NCBI GenBank assembly: GCA_037200845.1 | Contig: JBBCGQ010000001.1 | Coordinates: forward strand, 1 to 64,000 | Source: Bauldia sp. | GTDB lineage: Bacteria > Pseudomonadota > Alphaproteobacteria > Rhizobiales > Kaistiaceae | DNA: 64,000 bases | Direction of reading: 5' to 3' | In this document: one piece after another, positions 43,792 through 53,182 of the stretch | How the letters are laid out: each line of letters opens with the position of its first letter | How positions within the stretch are numbered: the stretch's first letter is position 1 | The notes under the pieces: generated by a model | What the model was told of the DNA's origin: nothing | Databases searched by the model: none | Seen by the model: the letters and a program-made list of their open reading frames with translations, nothing else | Position numbers and translations under genes: made by a program

Positions 43792-45227
43792 GCCTCCGTG
43801 AATTCCGGACTGCAGAAGAGCAGCATGAACTTGCCGTAGTCCGACATCGGACTCTTCTCCATGAGAGCGCGCGTCTCGGGCAGCACCTGATAACGATCGG
43901 CGATGTCGTTGGCCTGAAGTTTCGGCGAGCCGGAACGCTGGGTGAGCTGCGCCAGGCGAACGCGGCGCTCCATGTGCTCCGGCGAGATCCAGTCGCTACG
44001 CGCGTCCGAGAAGCCGTTCGGCTGCCGGATGCTCCAGTTGTTCTGGCCGAGTTCGTCGAGGATTTTTTCGGGGTGGCGCTCGGCCGGACCGAACACCTCG
44101 AGTTCTTCATAGCCGACGAACAGGCTGGCGCCCGAGATACGCAGCATCTGATAGAGCCAGCACTCCGGCTGCTGGAACTTGCGCGCATCCGGCTCGGTCG
44201 CGCGCTGCAGCACCGCCTTGTTGATGGCGATCATGCTGCCCTTGCTGTCGCGCCAGGCGTTGGAGATGAAGGCGACGTCATCGGCGGTCGGCTCTTCGCG
44301 GATGAAGTGGTGCGCGAGCTTGAACGATATGAATTCGCGACCTTCGTCGCGCGTGGCGAGGAAGTCGGTCAGTTGATGCAGGCCTTCCTTGCCTTCCGGG
44401 AAAACCTGCCCGAGGACCGTCTTCTTGCCTGGCTCGTGCCAGGCTTTGCGAAACATCTGGTGCCAGCGGTCCCCAGGCGGAAAGTCCCTGTCGGGAATTT
44501 CCATGGTGTAGCCCCAGCCGGTCAACACCTTGGCGGCCTCGCGTACATCCGCCTGGGCGTAGCCCGCCTTGGGCGACAGCGAGTGTAGCTCCATCATCTC
44601 GCGCGCGAGATTCTCGTTGATGTCGGCGTAGGTGCCTTTGGCGTGAAACTCGCGACCCAATTTCGAATTTGGACCGATTGAATATTGGGCGTCGAGATAC
44701 GACAGCATCGCGGGGTGTGTCTCGACGTCGTAGAGCAAGGCCGCGAAGTCGCGGACCATGTTGGCCTTGATCGCGGCGTCGGTGTAGTGGCCGAGGACGT
44801 GGGTCGACTTGCTGTTCTCGCCGATGGTGAAGTGGTTCGCCCAGAAATTGGCGAAGCGCTCGAACACCGGCGTCGGCGAGAACACTGCGTCGGCGCAGTG
44901 GCGGATGATGTCGTAGTAAATATGCGTGGTCGCGTTGTAGAGCGCGCTCCGCTTCTGTTCGGCGCTCGGGTCGTTGCTCTTCTGGAGTTTCTCCTCGCCG
45001 GACTTGTATTTGATGAGGTTGGCGACGCGCTGCTCAAGCGACCAGTTCAGCTCGGCCGGCCATGGTTTGATGTCGGGCTGGTTGAAATGGGCAATGCCGA
45101 CCGATCCCGGCACCGTCTCCATCTGGGCCATCGCCCACTCCAGCACGTCGCCGGGATTCTCATCCGGGCGAAGGCCGTAGCCAACCTTGCGGGCGAAGCG
45201 AAACGAGTCGGCAGGCGACAGAGCCAT
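43788..45227 (-). CDS. DUF1800 protein
   Basis: The 479-residue protein starts at ATG 45227 (MALSPADSFRFARKVGYG). It carries DUF1800 features: FWANHFTIGENSKSTHVLGHY, REFHAKGTYADINENLAREMMELHSLS (two blocks) and VLTGWGYTMEIPDRD. The function of the family is unknown; it is usually encoded before a DUF1501 gene and both are exported or envelope-linked. No signal peptide is obvious here. It is the first gene of the operon, and the upstream 336 bases contain a perfect 24-bp palindrome. Confidence 0.88.
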   Translation of the reverse strand: MALSPADSFRFARKVGYGLRPDENPGDVLEWAMAQMETVPGSVGIAHFNQPDIKPWPAELNWSLEQRVANLIKYKSGEEKLQKSNDPSAEQKRSALYNATTHIYYDIIRHCADAVFSPTPVFERFANFWANHFTIGENSKSTHVLGHYTDAAIKANMVRDFAALLYDVETHPAMLSYLDAQYSIGPNSKLGREFHAKGTYADINENLAREMMELHSLSPKAGYAQADVREAAKVLTGWGYTMEIPDRDFPPGDRWHQMFRKAWHEPGKKTVLGQVFPEGKEGLHQLTDFLATRDEGREFISFKLAHHFIREEPTADDVAFISNAWRDSKGSMIAINKAVLQRATEPDARKFQQPECWLYQMLRISGASLFVGYEELEVFGPAERHPEKILDELGQNNWSIRQPNGFSDARSDWISPEHMERRVRLAQLTQRSGSPKLQANDIADRYQVLPETRALMEKSPMSDYGKFMLLFCSPEFTEA

Positions 45228-45563
45228 CTTCCATCCGAGCGGCTATTCGGACGCCGGCGATGCCCGACGGCGTCCTTGGCTCAACCTAGAATAGATCGCT
45301 AACAAAAGGGAGGGGCTGCGTCATGCCCCATATGGGGCATGACATGCCGATCGCCGCGCCTGAATCGCGGTGAGCGGGGCGCCGGCGTCGGAAGCCCGCA
45401 AACAGCGATAAAGCGCCTGCTCTCATGCGCCGGCATGGCAAGTTCCCCGCGGCGTACCGGGTATTCGCGCAGATTGTGCCGCCGGGCTAAAGTTCCCTTC
45501 GTCCCAGCCCAAGAGATATTTCTGCGGTCTTCTAGTGTAGCATTTCGAGAACGGTGAATTGGT
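45228..45563. other. Divergent intergenic region DUF1800 operon / AraC pair
   Basis: This region of 336 bases has no convincing gene. It must hold the promoter of the leftward DUF1800 operon and that of the rightward AraC pair. Its most striking part is the palindrome at 45320-45343. Confidence 0.5.
45320..45343. promoter_or_regulatory. Perfect 24-bp palindrome
   Basis: GTCATGCCCCAT is followed directly by its exact reverse complement ATGGGGCATGAC, with no mismatch and no spacer. A 24-bp perfect dyad in a divergent promoter region is most simply a homodimeric regulator site. It lies 93 bases before the DUF1800 start and 221 before the AraC start. The identity of the regulator is unknown. RNA hairpin formation is possible but a loop-less dyad favours a protein site. 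Confidence 0.6.
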
Positions 45564-46550
45564 GTGACCGCGGTGACCGAGAGTTCGGCTTTATACAGAT
45601 TCGCCACCGACGATTTTCCGGACCGCGACAAAGCTTCGGTCTGGCGCGACCACTTTGGCGACGCGATCGTCAATATGGACATGACGGCGCTTGGCGACGA
45701 GCCGTTCCGCTCCGTGTGCTACATCCGCGCCCTTCCCGATCTCAATGTGTGGTGGTGCTCGATCACCGAGTCGGAGGTGCGGCGGACGCCCGTCCATGTC
45801 GCCGATGCGGACGACAGCCTGGTGCTCGCGATTGTCGGCCAAGGGCGGACCGCGATCGTCCAGTCCGGCCGCGAGGCGGTTATCGGTCATGGCGAGGCGC
45901 TCCTGTGGTCGGCCGAGCGGACCGGCGTCTATCGCAATCTGAGCGCGGCCGGCATGGTCTGCCTGAAATTTTCCCGGCGCAGCCTAGCCGCGACGGTGCC
46001 CGACCTCGAGCGCACATTGATGACGCCGATCCCGGCATCCAACGAAGCTCTGCGATTGCTGACCAGCTACGTCGAGATCATGCGCGCCGATCCGGGTTCG
46101 CTGGCGCCCGAACTGCAGGCGCTCGGCGTGCCGCATATTCACGACCTCGCATCGCTGGCACTCGGCGCGACCCGCGATGCCAGGGAGCGGGCTGAGGCCG
46201 GCGGTTTGTCCGCGGCCCGGCTGCACGCGATCAAGGCAGACATCCTGGCGAACCTCGCGAGCCCCGACCTCGGGGTCGATGCGATCGCGGCCCGCTGCGC
46301 GATTTCGCCACGCTACATGCGCACGCTGTTCGAACGCGACCACACCACCTTCACCGACTTCCTGCGCGAGCAGCGTTTGCGGCGGGCCTATCGCATTCTC
46401 AGCGATCCGGCTTCGCTCGGGCGCAGCATCGGCACGGTCGCTCTGGATTGCGGCTATGCCAGCATCTCCTATTTCAACCAGGCCTTTCGCCGACGCTACG
46501 GCGCGACGCCGACGGACATTCGCAATAGCGCAGCGAAAGACATGCGTTGA
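45564..46550 (+). CDS. AraC-family regulator, first of a tandem pair
   Basis: The 328-residue protein has an N-terminal AraC-binding-like domain (SVWRDHFGDAIVNMDMTALGDEPFRS, in blocks of DHFGDAIVNMDM) and a C-terminal double HTH (DAIAARCAISPRYMRTLFER, then SIGTVALDCGYASISYFNQAFRRRYGATPTDIR in blocks). The GTG at 45564 is taken as start; a second GTG at 45573 is also possible and no strong SD is seen. It overlaps the next gene by 4 bases. The two proteins share the same architecture and several identical segments, so they are probably a tandem duplication. Confidence 0.84.
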   Translation: MTAVTESSALYRFATDDFPDRDKASVWRDHFGDAIVNMDMTALGDEPFRSVCYIRALPDLNVWWCSITESEVRRTPVHVADADDSLVLAIVGQGRTAIVQSGREAVIGHGEALLWSAERTGVYRNLSAAGMVCLKFSRRSLAATVPDLERTLMTPIPASNEALRLLTSYVEIMRADPGSLAPELQALGVPHIHDLASLALGATRDARERAEAGGLSAARLHAIKADILANLASPDLGVDAIAARCAISPRYMRTLFERDHTTFTDFLREQRLRRAYRILSDPASLGRSIGTVALDCGYASISYFNQAFRRRYGATPTDIRNSAAKDMR

Positions 46551-47506
46551 GCGACTTTCGTTTTTCGACCGGCGATTATCAGCAGACCGACAGCATCGCG
46601 GTCTGGCGGGAGATTTTCGGCCAGAAGATCGCGAACCTGGACATGGAGCCGATCGCCGGCCAGCCGTTCCGAGGCGAGGTGTTCGTTCGCACGCTGCCGG
46701 ATCTGACGATCGGATTGACCGCGAGCTCGCCCAACCGCATCAAGCGGACGAGAGCCCTGATCGCCGACGGAAACGACGACGTCATGCTGGGCATCATGCT
46801 GACGGGACGGGCCACGATTTTCCAGCAGAATTTCGGTGAAGTAAGCGTCGATACCGGCGATGCCGTCGTCTGGTCGAACGCCACGCCCGGCCACAGCCAC
46901 TATTCGGAGCCGATCGAGTTTCTCTCCATCGCGATTCCGCGCAGCGCGCTGCTGCCGCATCTGCTGCATCCCGATAACGCGGCGCCCGCGATCGTTCCGG
47001 CCAGCAACAAGGTGCTGCGGCTGCTGGTACTGTACGTTCAGGCCATGCAGCGGACGAGCATGCCGCAGGGCCTGCAGTCCGTCGCGGCCATGCATGTGCG
47101 AGATCTGGTAGCCACCATGCTCGGGCCGACCGCCGATGCGGCCCACCTCGCAGCGCGCCGCGGCGTGTCCAACGCGCGCCTGCGCGCCATCAAGGTCGAC
47201 ATCGCCGCCAATTTCAGCCGGCCCGATCTGACGATCGGTGCAATTTCCGCGCGGCACGGCATGTCGCCCCGGACCATAGGCGCGCTGTTCAACCGGGAAG
47301 GCACGACCTTCACGGACTTCGTGCTGGAGCAGCGGCTGGCGCAGGTGCATCGCATGCTGGTCGATCCACGTTTCGCCGATCGCACGATCAGCAGCCTCGC
47401 GCTCGAATCCGGATTCGGCGATATCTCTTATTTCAACAACGCGTTTCGGCGCCGCTACGCGGCGACGCCGAGCGATGTGCGGGCCGCGGCCGGTCCCCGA
47501 GGCTGA
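46547..47506 (+). CDS. AraC-family regulator, second of a tandem pair
   Basis: The 319-residue protein starts at a TTG (46547) in a TTGA overlap with the preceding gene, which suggests translational coupling. The first residues SDFRFSTGDYQQTDSIAVWREIFGQKIANLDMEPI align with the start of its neighbour (here given in blocks: VWREIFGQKIANLDMEPI). The HTH region TTFTDFVLEQRLAQVHRML and the GFGDISYFNNAFRRRYAATP helix match the paralogue. It lies directly before the autotransporter gene. Regulation of that gene is possible but not shown by sequence. Confidence 0.83.
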   Translation: MSDFRFSTGDYQQTDSIAVWREIFGQKIANLDMEPIAGQPFRGEVFVRTLPDLTIGLTASSPNRIKRTRALIADGNDDVMLGIMLTGRATIFQQNFGEVSVDTGDAVVWSNATPGHSHYSEPIEFLSIAIPRSALLPHLLHPDNAAPAIVPASNKVLRLLVLYVQAMQRTSMPQGLQSVAAMHVRDLVATMLGPTADAAHLAARRGVSNARLRAIKVDIAANFSRPDLTIGAISARHGMSPRTIGALFNREGTTFTDFVLEQRLAQVHRMLVDPRFADRTISSLALESGFGDISYFNNAFRRRYAATPSDVRAAAGPRG

Positions 47507-47545
47507 CGGCAGCATCGATCCGTGGATGGATTTGCCGCTACGCAA

Positions 47546-47563
47546 TGTTGCCAGGCGGCAACA
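47546..47563 (+). terminator. Short hairpin after the AraC pair
   Basis: TGTTGCC and GGCAACA form a perfect 7-bp stem with an AGGC loop, 40 bases downstream of the second AraC stop. No T run follows, so terminator function is uncertain. The rest of 47507-47702 contains the likely autotransporter promoter, without a recognisable box. Confidence 0.35.
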
Positions 47564-47702
47564 GGCACAATTCATCGGCCCTCCGCGCCGCATAATGCCG
47601 CGCAGCTAAAGTCATCGCGTCGGCCAGCCCAAGCCACTGTTCCTGCTGACACAATATCGTTCTCCCGGATGCGCCGAGACTCAGCGCGCGTTTGGGGGCG
47701 AG

Positions 47703-50700
47703 ATGATTTCCGTACGAAGGACTGGCGACGCCGGTACGCGCCGCTTCTTTCACGTCGGTTCGCGGATGGCGCTGCTCGCGGCAACGGCGCTCGTCGTTCT
47801 CGGCGGTGGACCCGAGCACGCCCGCGCGCAGTCCCTCATCGACGGCGGCAGCGTGGTCAACGTGCCGGGCACGGAAGCCTCTCCCTGGAATCTCGTCGGC
47901 CCACTCACCGTCGGTGGCAGCGGCAACGGCACTTTGAACATCGGGGCGGGTGGCCTGGCCGGCGCGGTCACCAACACGGCAGCCGAGCTCGGCCACGATG
48001 CCGGGAGCAACGGCGTCATCACGGTCACCGGCGCCAGTTCGACGTGGACGACCTCCGGTGTCGTCACGGTCGGCCATGAAGGCACCGGCTCGCTCAGCGT
48101 CACCGGCGGCAGCATCGTCAACGCCAATGGAGTCTATGTCGGCCTGAACGAGGGCTCCTCCGGCACGGTGACGATCGGTGGCACCAACACGATCTTTACA
48201 AGCGGCTCGTTCGCCACCGTCGGCTACAGCGGGACCGGAACGCTGACGGTATCCGACGGGGCGCACGCGAATACGGACGGGGCCGTCATCGGCCTGAATG
48301 CCGACTCGAACGGCACGGCAACGATCACCGGGACCGGATCGGTCTGGACCATTGTCCACGACCTGGCTGTCGGCGACGCAGGCACGGGCGGCCTGACGGT
48401 GTCCGACGGCGGTTCGATCATCAGCGAGGCCAGCTCTCTCGGCTACTACACGGCCGGCTATGGCGCCGCCACCGTGACCGGCGCCGGCTCGAGCTGGGCC
48501 AACAGCAAGGATCTGCATGTCGGCGAGAAGGGCACCGGCAGCCTGACGATCGCCGACGGCGGCGTCGTTTCGAACGCCAACGGTTACATCTCCTACAACG
48601 GCGTCATCAGCGGCCTGCCCAGCATCGTAAAGGTCACCGGCGCCGGCTCGACCTGGACCAACAGCGCCGACCTGTACGTCGGCCTGGTCGGCAGCGGCGC
48701 ATTGAACATCGAGGCCGGCGGCAAGGTGACCGCCGCCAATGCCTACGTCGGGGGCAGCAACGGGGGACAGGGCATCGTCGAGGTCGACGGCGCCGGCTCG
48801 TCGCTCGGCGTCGTCGCCGAGCTGAACGTCGGCTATGTGGAAGCCGGATCGCTGACGATCTCCAATGGCGGCGCGGTCACCAGCGTCGGCGCGGCGATCG
48901 GCTACGGCGGCACCGCGCTCGGCTCCGCCACGGTGGACGGCACCGGCTCGACCTGGACCAACACCTCGAGCCTTTTCGTCGGCTACTACGGCACCGGCAC
49001 CCTCGAAATCCTCGATGGCGGCAGCGTCGGCAGCGTTGCCGGCTACGTCGGCCTCGAGGCCGGCTCGACCGGCGGCGTCACTGTCGATGGCGCCGGGTCA
49101 ACGTGGACCAACGACGGAGTCGTCGTCGGCTATTCCGGCACCGGGACACTGACGATTTCCAACGGCGGCGTCGTTGGCGGCGTCGCCGGCAACGCCGTCC
49201 TGGGGACTCAGGCAGGCGCCAGCGGAACGGCGAGTGTCGATGGAAGCAATTCGAAATGGACGGTCGCCGAGAATCTGTCGGTCGGCTCCGCCGGCACCGG
49301 CGCGCTGACGATTTCCAGCGGCGGCCTTGTCTCGGTCGCCGGCGTCGTCGGAATCGCCGACGGCCTGGGCTCCGTCGGCACGCTCAACATCGGCGCGGCC
49401 GCCGGATCGACGGCGGCGGCCGCGGGCACGCTTGCCGTCACCAACGTGACGTTCGGCGACGGCACGGGCGCGATCAACTTCAATCATACGGGTACGAACT
49501 ATGACTTCACGCCCGCCATCGCCGGCGTCGGCACGATCAACCAGCTCGCCGGCACGACGGTCCTGAGCGCGAACTCCGCGAGCTTCACGGGCGCGACCAA
49601 TGTGAGCGGCGGGCGCCTGGCGGTGAACGGTTCGCTCGCCGGCTCGATCGCGACGGTATCGGGAGGCGGCATCCTTGGCGGCACCGGCACGGTCGGCGGC
49701 ATCATCGCCAATGCCGGCGGCATCGTCGGCCCGGGCAACTCGATCGGCACGCTCAACGTCAGCGGCGACACGAGCTTCGCCGACGGCTCCATCTACCGGG
49801 TCGAGGCAAACGACGCCAGCCAGTCGGACAAGATCGTTGCCACCGGCACCGCGACCATCAACGGCGGCACGGTGCAGGTGGTGGTCGAGCCGGGCGCCTA
49901 CGCCCCGTCGACCGATTACGTCATCCTGACCGCCAACGGCGGGCGCAGCGGCACGTTCGACGCGGTGACTTCCAACCTCGCCTTCTACGCTCCGTCGCTG
50001 ACCTACGATCCGAACAACGTCTACCTCAAGCTGACGCGCAACAGCCTGGGATTTGCGGCTATCGGCGAAACCCCGAACCAGATCGCCACCGGCGGCGGCG
50101 TCGGAAGCCTGGGGAGCGGCAACACGCTCTACGACGCCGTCCTCGGCTTCTCGACCGACGAGGTCCGCGATGCGTTCGATCAGCTCTCGGGCGAGGTGCA
50201 TGCCTCGGCCAGGGGCGCGATGATCGAGGACAGCCGGTTCCCGCGCGAGGCCGCCCTCGATCGGCTGCGCGCGGCAGCGACCGCGGATCGCCCCGCGGTC
50301 TGGGGGCGGGGGGTCGGTGCGTGGGGCCGCAGCGACGGCGACGGCAACGCCGCCCGTATCGACCGCTCCACCGGCGCCATCTTCATCGGCGCCGACGCCG
50401 CCCTGCCCGGTGGCGCGCGGGCCGGCATCGTGGCGGGCTACCGCCGCACGACATTCGACGTGACGGACCGTCGTTCCTCCGGCGCCAGCGACAACTACGA
50501 TGTCGGTCTCTATGGGGGCGCCACCTTCGGCGATCTCACGTTGCGCACCGGCGCTGCCTACACATGGCACGACGTCTCGACCTCGCGCTCGGTGGAATTC
50601 CCCGGCGTCACCGACCGGCTGACCGGAAACTACAACGCCGGCACGGCGCAGGTCTTCGGCGAGCTCGGCTACGGCATGCGTGCCGGCAAGGTCGCGCTGG

Positions 50701-51113
50701 AGCCCTTCGCCAACCTGGCTTACGTGAGCCTGCATGCCGACGGCTTCACCGAGAAGGGCGGGCCCGCGGCGCTGACCGGCGCGGGAGCCGTTAGCGACGC
50801 AACCTTCACCGCGCTGGGGCTGCGCGCCTCGACCGGCTTCACGATCGCCGGCGTCAACGCGACCGCGGAGGGCATGCTCGGCTGGCGACACGTTTTCGGC
50901 GATGCGTTCGCGCTGTCAACGATGCGCTTCGCCGAAGGCGGCGATGCCTTTTCGATCGGAGGCGCACCAGTCGCGCGTGACGCGGCGGTCGCCGAAGCCG
51001 GGCTCAACTTCGCCATCACGCCGGCCGCCACGCTGGGCGTCTCCCTGAGCGGCCAGTTCGGCCCGGGTTTCTCCGACCAGTCCGCCAACGCCGACTTCAA
51101 CGTCAAGTTCTGA
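47703..51113 (+). CDS. Autotransporter (type Va secretion) with about ten passenger repeats
   Basis: The 1136-residue protein has an extended signal peptide (RRFFHVGSRMALLAATALVVL) with AxA cleavage near residue 42 (ARA). Residues about 63-560 hold ten repeats of roughly 47 residues with the pattern VGxxGTGxLTIxxGG and GSTWTN, the T5SS-associated repeat type that builds a beta-helix. Residues about 590-690 look like a passenger-associated transport repeat (TNVSGGRLAVNG, then GPGNSIGTLNVSGD). Residues about 860-1136 form the beta-barrel translocator ending in FNVKF with the terminal Phe expected for BAM recognition. The product is likely an adhesin-like surface fibre; the target is unknown. 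Confidence 0.88.
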   Translation: MISVRRTGDAGTRRFFHVGSRMALLAATALVVLGGGPEHARAQSLIDGGSVVNVPGTEASPWNLVGPLTVGGSGNGTLNIGAGGLAGAVTNTAAELGHDAGSNGVITVTGASSTWTTSGVVTVGHEGTGSLSVTGGSIVNANGVYVGLNEGSSGTVTIGGTNTIFTSGSFATVGYSGTGTLTVSDGAHANTDGAVIGLNADSNGTATITGTGSVWTIVHDLAVGDAGTGGLTVSDGGSIISEASSLGYYTAGYGAATVTGAGSSWANSKDLHVGEKGTGSLTIADGGVVSNANGYISYNGVISGLPSIVKVTGAGSTWTNSADLYVGLVGSGALNIEAGGKVTAANAYVGGSNGGQGIVEVDGAGSSLGVVAELNVGYVEAGSLTISNGGAVTSVGAAIGYGGTALGSATVDGTGSTWTNTSSLFVGYYGTGTLEILDGGSVGSVAGYVGLEAGSTGGVTVDGAGSTWTNDGVVVGYSGTGTLTISNGGVVGGVAGNAVLGTQAGASGTASVDGSNSKWTVAENLSVGSAGTGALTISSGGLVSVAGVVGIADGLGSVGTLNIGAAAGSTAAAAGTLAVTNVTFGDGTGAINFNHTGTNYDFTPAIAGVGTINQLAGTTVLSANSASFTGATNVSGGRLAVNGSLAGSIATVSGGGILGGTGTVGGIIANAGGIVGPGNSIGTLNVSGDTSFADGSIYRVEANDASQSDKIVATGTATINGGTVQVVVEPGAYAPSTDYVILTANGGRSGTFDAVTSNLAFYAPSLTYDPNNVYLKLTRNSLGFAAIGETPNQIATGGGVGSLGSGNTLYDAVLGFSTDEVRDAFDQLSGEVHASARGAMIEDSRFPREAALDRLRAAATADRPAVWGRGVGAWGRSDGDGNAARIDRSTGAIFIGADAALPGGARAGIVAGYRRTTFDVTDRRSSGASDNYDVGLYGGATFGDLTLRTGAAYTWHDVSTSRSVEFPGVTDRLTGNYNAGTAQVFGELGYGMRAGKVALEPFANLAYVSLHADGFTEKGGPAALTGAGAVSDATFTALGLRASTGFTIAGVNATAEGMLGWRHVFGDAFALSTMRFAEGGDAFSIGGAPVARDAAVAEAGLNFAITPAATLGVSLSGQFGPGFSDQSANADFNVKF

Positions 51114-51184
51114 GACGAGGCGCCAGCGACGGGTGACCAGACACGGCTGGCGGCGCCTGGGCGCGCCGAAACAGGCCGGGCGGC

Positions 51185-52045
51185 CTAACGCCAGAGGTCG
51201 GACCGCTTTGTCCTCAGATGAGCTTGAGCCGCGTCGTAGTCGCCATCCGTAAGTGCCGCGCAATGCGCGAGCCAGGCAGGGGTGCCGATAGGAGGAGCGG
51301 AGCTGCTGTCGCCGGATCGGCGCAACTGCAGCGTTGCCTCCATCACCTCGACGCAAAGTTCAAGGACATCCGCGTAGCGGCGTCGATCACCGGCACTATC
51401 CAGAAGCCGGTGGGCGACTTTGGCGGAGCGTGCGGCGATCGCCTCGGCAATCCGGCGGCCGTGGTCGGCGGTGGCGTGGCCACGCGGCTCCGGCCCCAGC
51501 ACCCCGGGCAACGGAGCGTCCAGAGGAACCGCGTCGAGGTGCACCAGCTCCGGGCGAAATGACAGCAACAGGGATGCCTCGCCGAGGCCGGCGTGGTCGC
51601 CCGCATACATGTCGGTGACCGTGTCGTACTCGGTGAGCGGCAGGATGAATGCCGTTGTTCGCCGCATGGCCGTCAGCGCCGCACGTTTCATGGCGAGCGT
51701 TTGCTCAAGACCGAAATGCCCCGCAAATGCCAGGACGACGGCAAAGCCCATGCCACCAAACTGGACGTAGAGCTCCACCAGGAGCGGCTCGATCAACGCG
51801 AGCGGCAGCTTGAGCGTATGGGGAAACGGCACACCGCCCACGGCCCACCACGAGACCGGCGCCAGGACTGCATCCGCCTGCTCGGCAATGGCCCGCGACA
51901 ATCGTTCGGCAACGATCCCGTCGAGACCCAGCGGCAGATGATGGCTGTGCCATTCGATGGTGCCCAGGGGCTGCACCAGTATCGGCGCGTGCTCGGCCAG
52001 ATGCCGGTCGATATCGCGCGGGAAAGCCTCGGCGAGGTTCAGCAT
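51185..52045 (-). CDS. Creatininase-family amidohydrolase
   Basis: The 286-residue protein has the metal-site motif GTIEWHSHHLPLGLD (E31, H33, H36, D42), the AFAGHFGLEQ segment for the next ligands, and DHAGLGEAS near residue 150, all as in the creatininase family of zinc amidohydrolases. Members include creatininase, riboflavin-pathway ArfB, and the mycofactocin protease MftE, so the activity cannot be set by family. It is the last gene of the sugar operon, 3 bases after the alcohol dehydrogenase stop. It probably hydrolyses an amide or cyclic amide in a substrate or an intermediate. Confidence 0.82.
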   Translation of the reverse strand: MLNLAEAFPRDIDRHLAEHAPILVQPLGTIEWHSHHLPLGLDGIVAERLSRAIAEQADAVLAPVSWWAVGGVPFPHTLKLPLALIEPLLVELYVQFGGMGFAVVLAFAGHFGLEQTLAMKRAALTAMRRTTAFILPLTEYDTVTDMYAGDHAGLGEASLLLSFRPELVHLDAVPLDAPLPGVLGPEPRGHATADHGRRIAEAIAARSAKVAHRLLDSAGDRRRYADVLELCVEVMEATLQLRRSGDSSSAPPIGTPAWLAHCAALTDGDYDAAQAHLRTKRSDLWR

Positions 52046-52048
52046 TGC

Positions 52049-53131
52049 CTAGTCCTCGAAACGCACGACCGTCCGGATGCCGGAGTGTCGGCTGGCAGAA
52101 AAATGGTCGGGCATCTCCGCCAGGCTGATGGTGGCCGTGTGGAGAGGATCCAGTTGCAGCCTGCCGTCGGCGTACCAATCGGCGAAGAGCGCGAGGTCGT
52201 GGCCCGGTGCGATATCGCCGTAGATGCAGCCGCAAATCCTTTGCTGCTGGCTCATGAAGCCCCGGGGTCGCAGGCTGATGGCTTCCTCGCGGCCGGTGGC
52301 CCCCACCAGCGTAAGCTGACCGCCACGCGCAAGCATGGCCGCGCCTGCCTCGATGAGATCGGGACGCCCGACCAGCTCAAAGGCGTGGTCGACACCACGC
52401 CCGTCGGTGAGCTTCCGCACCTCGGCCACGATATCGCCGCTTGCCAGAATCTCGTCGGTGGCGCCGAAGCTCCTTGCCAGAGCCAGGCGATCGGGATCGC
52501 GGTCGATGGCGATTATCCGTCCCGCGCGCGCCAGCCGCGCGCCCTGCACGGTATTGAGACCGACGCCGCCGCAGCCGATCACGGCCACATCGTCGCCGTC
52601 GTTTATCTTCGCGTGCCGGATGGCGGCGCCCAATCCAGTGGCAACCGCGCAACCGAGCAGCGCCGCCTTCGCAAACGGCATGTCGGCACGAATGGCAACG
52701 GCACTCGCCGCAGGGACGACGACGTAGGCAGCGAAGCACCCGACGTTGAGCATGACGGCGAGAGGCGCATCGCCGAGGTAAACGCGGGGCTCGGCGGTGC
52801 CGCGCACCGACTCGCAGAATTGGGCTCGACCGGAGCGGCAATTGCGGCACTCGCCGCAGGGCGAGCGCCAACTGATGACGACATGCTCGCCGACCCGCGA
52901 CGCGCTCACCCCCGTGCCCACGGCCTCGACGATGCCGGCGCCCTCGTGACCGAGAACGACCGGTGTCGCGCGGGCGTATTCCACATAGCCGAGGTCGGTG
53001 TGGCAGATGCCGGCGGCCATCACCCTTATCCGCACCTCGCCGGGGCCGGGATCGGAAACCACGACGTCTTCCAGTCGCGGCATCTGTCCGAGCCCGTGCA
53101 GGACGAGCGCCTGCGTCTGCTTCGCCGTCAC
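52049..53131 (-). CDS. Zinc-dependent alcohol dehydrogenase (MDR, class III-like)
   Basis: The 360-residue MDR enzyme has catalytic zinc ligand C43 (GICHTD), H62-E63, four structural zinc cysteines C92, C95, C98 and C106 (CGECRNC...C), and the NAD-binding motif GCGGVG. The start is the GTG at 53131 with GGGAG 7 bases upstream. It should oxidise or reduce an alcohol/aldehyde with NAD(H). Within the operon it could process acetaldehyde or a sugar alcohol derivative made by the aldolase (inference). Some related MDR enzymes use mycofactocin, but no mycofactocin genes are visible. Confidence 0.85.
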   Translation of the reverse strand: MTAKQTQALVLHGLGQMPRLEDVVVSDPGPGEVRIRVMAAGICHTDLGYVEYARATPVVLGHEGAGIVEAVGTGVSASRVGEHVVISWRSPCGECRNCRSGRAQFCESVRGTAEPRVYLGDAPLAVMLNVGCFAAYVVVPAASAVAIRADMPFAKAALLGCAVATGLGAAIRHAKINDGDDVAVIGCGGVGLNTVQGARLARAGRIIAIDRDPDRLALARSFGATDEILASGDIVAEVRKLTDGRGVDHAFELVGRPDLIEAGAAMLARGGQLTLVGATGREEAISLRPRGFMSQQQRICGCIYGDIAPGHDLALFADWYADGRLQLDPLHTATISLAEMPDHFSASRHSGIRTVVRFED

Positions 53132-53182
53132 GGCAGAGCTCCCGGGAAGCTGTACGACGTCGCGCGGGGGCGAGACCGCCGA

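Noticed and set aside
47900-49400. DNA tandem-repeat locus or CRISPR within the autotransporter gene
   Set aside because: The periodicity is at the protein level (about 47 codons, degenerate at DNA level) and the frame is open throughout.
51185-53131. Mycofactocin system, because a creatininase-family gene and an MDR alcohol dehydrogenase are adjacent
   Set aside because: No mftA, mftB, mftC or mftD genes are present, and the operon is built around a sugar importer and kinase.
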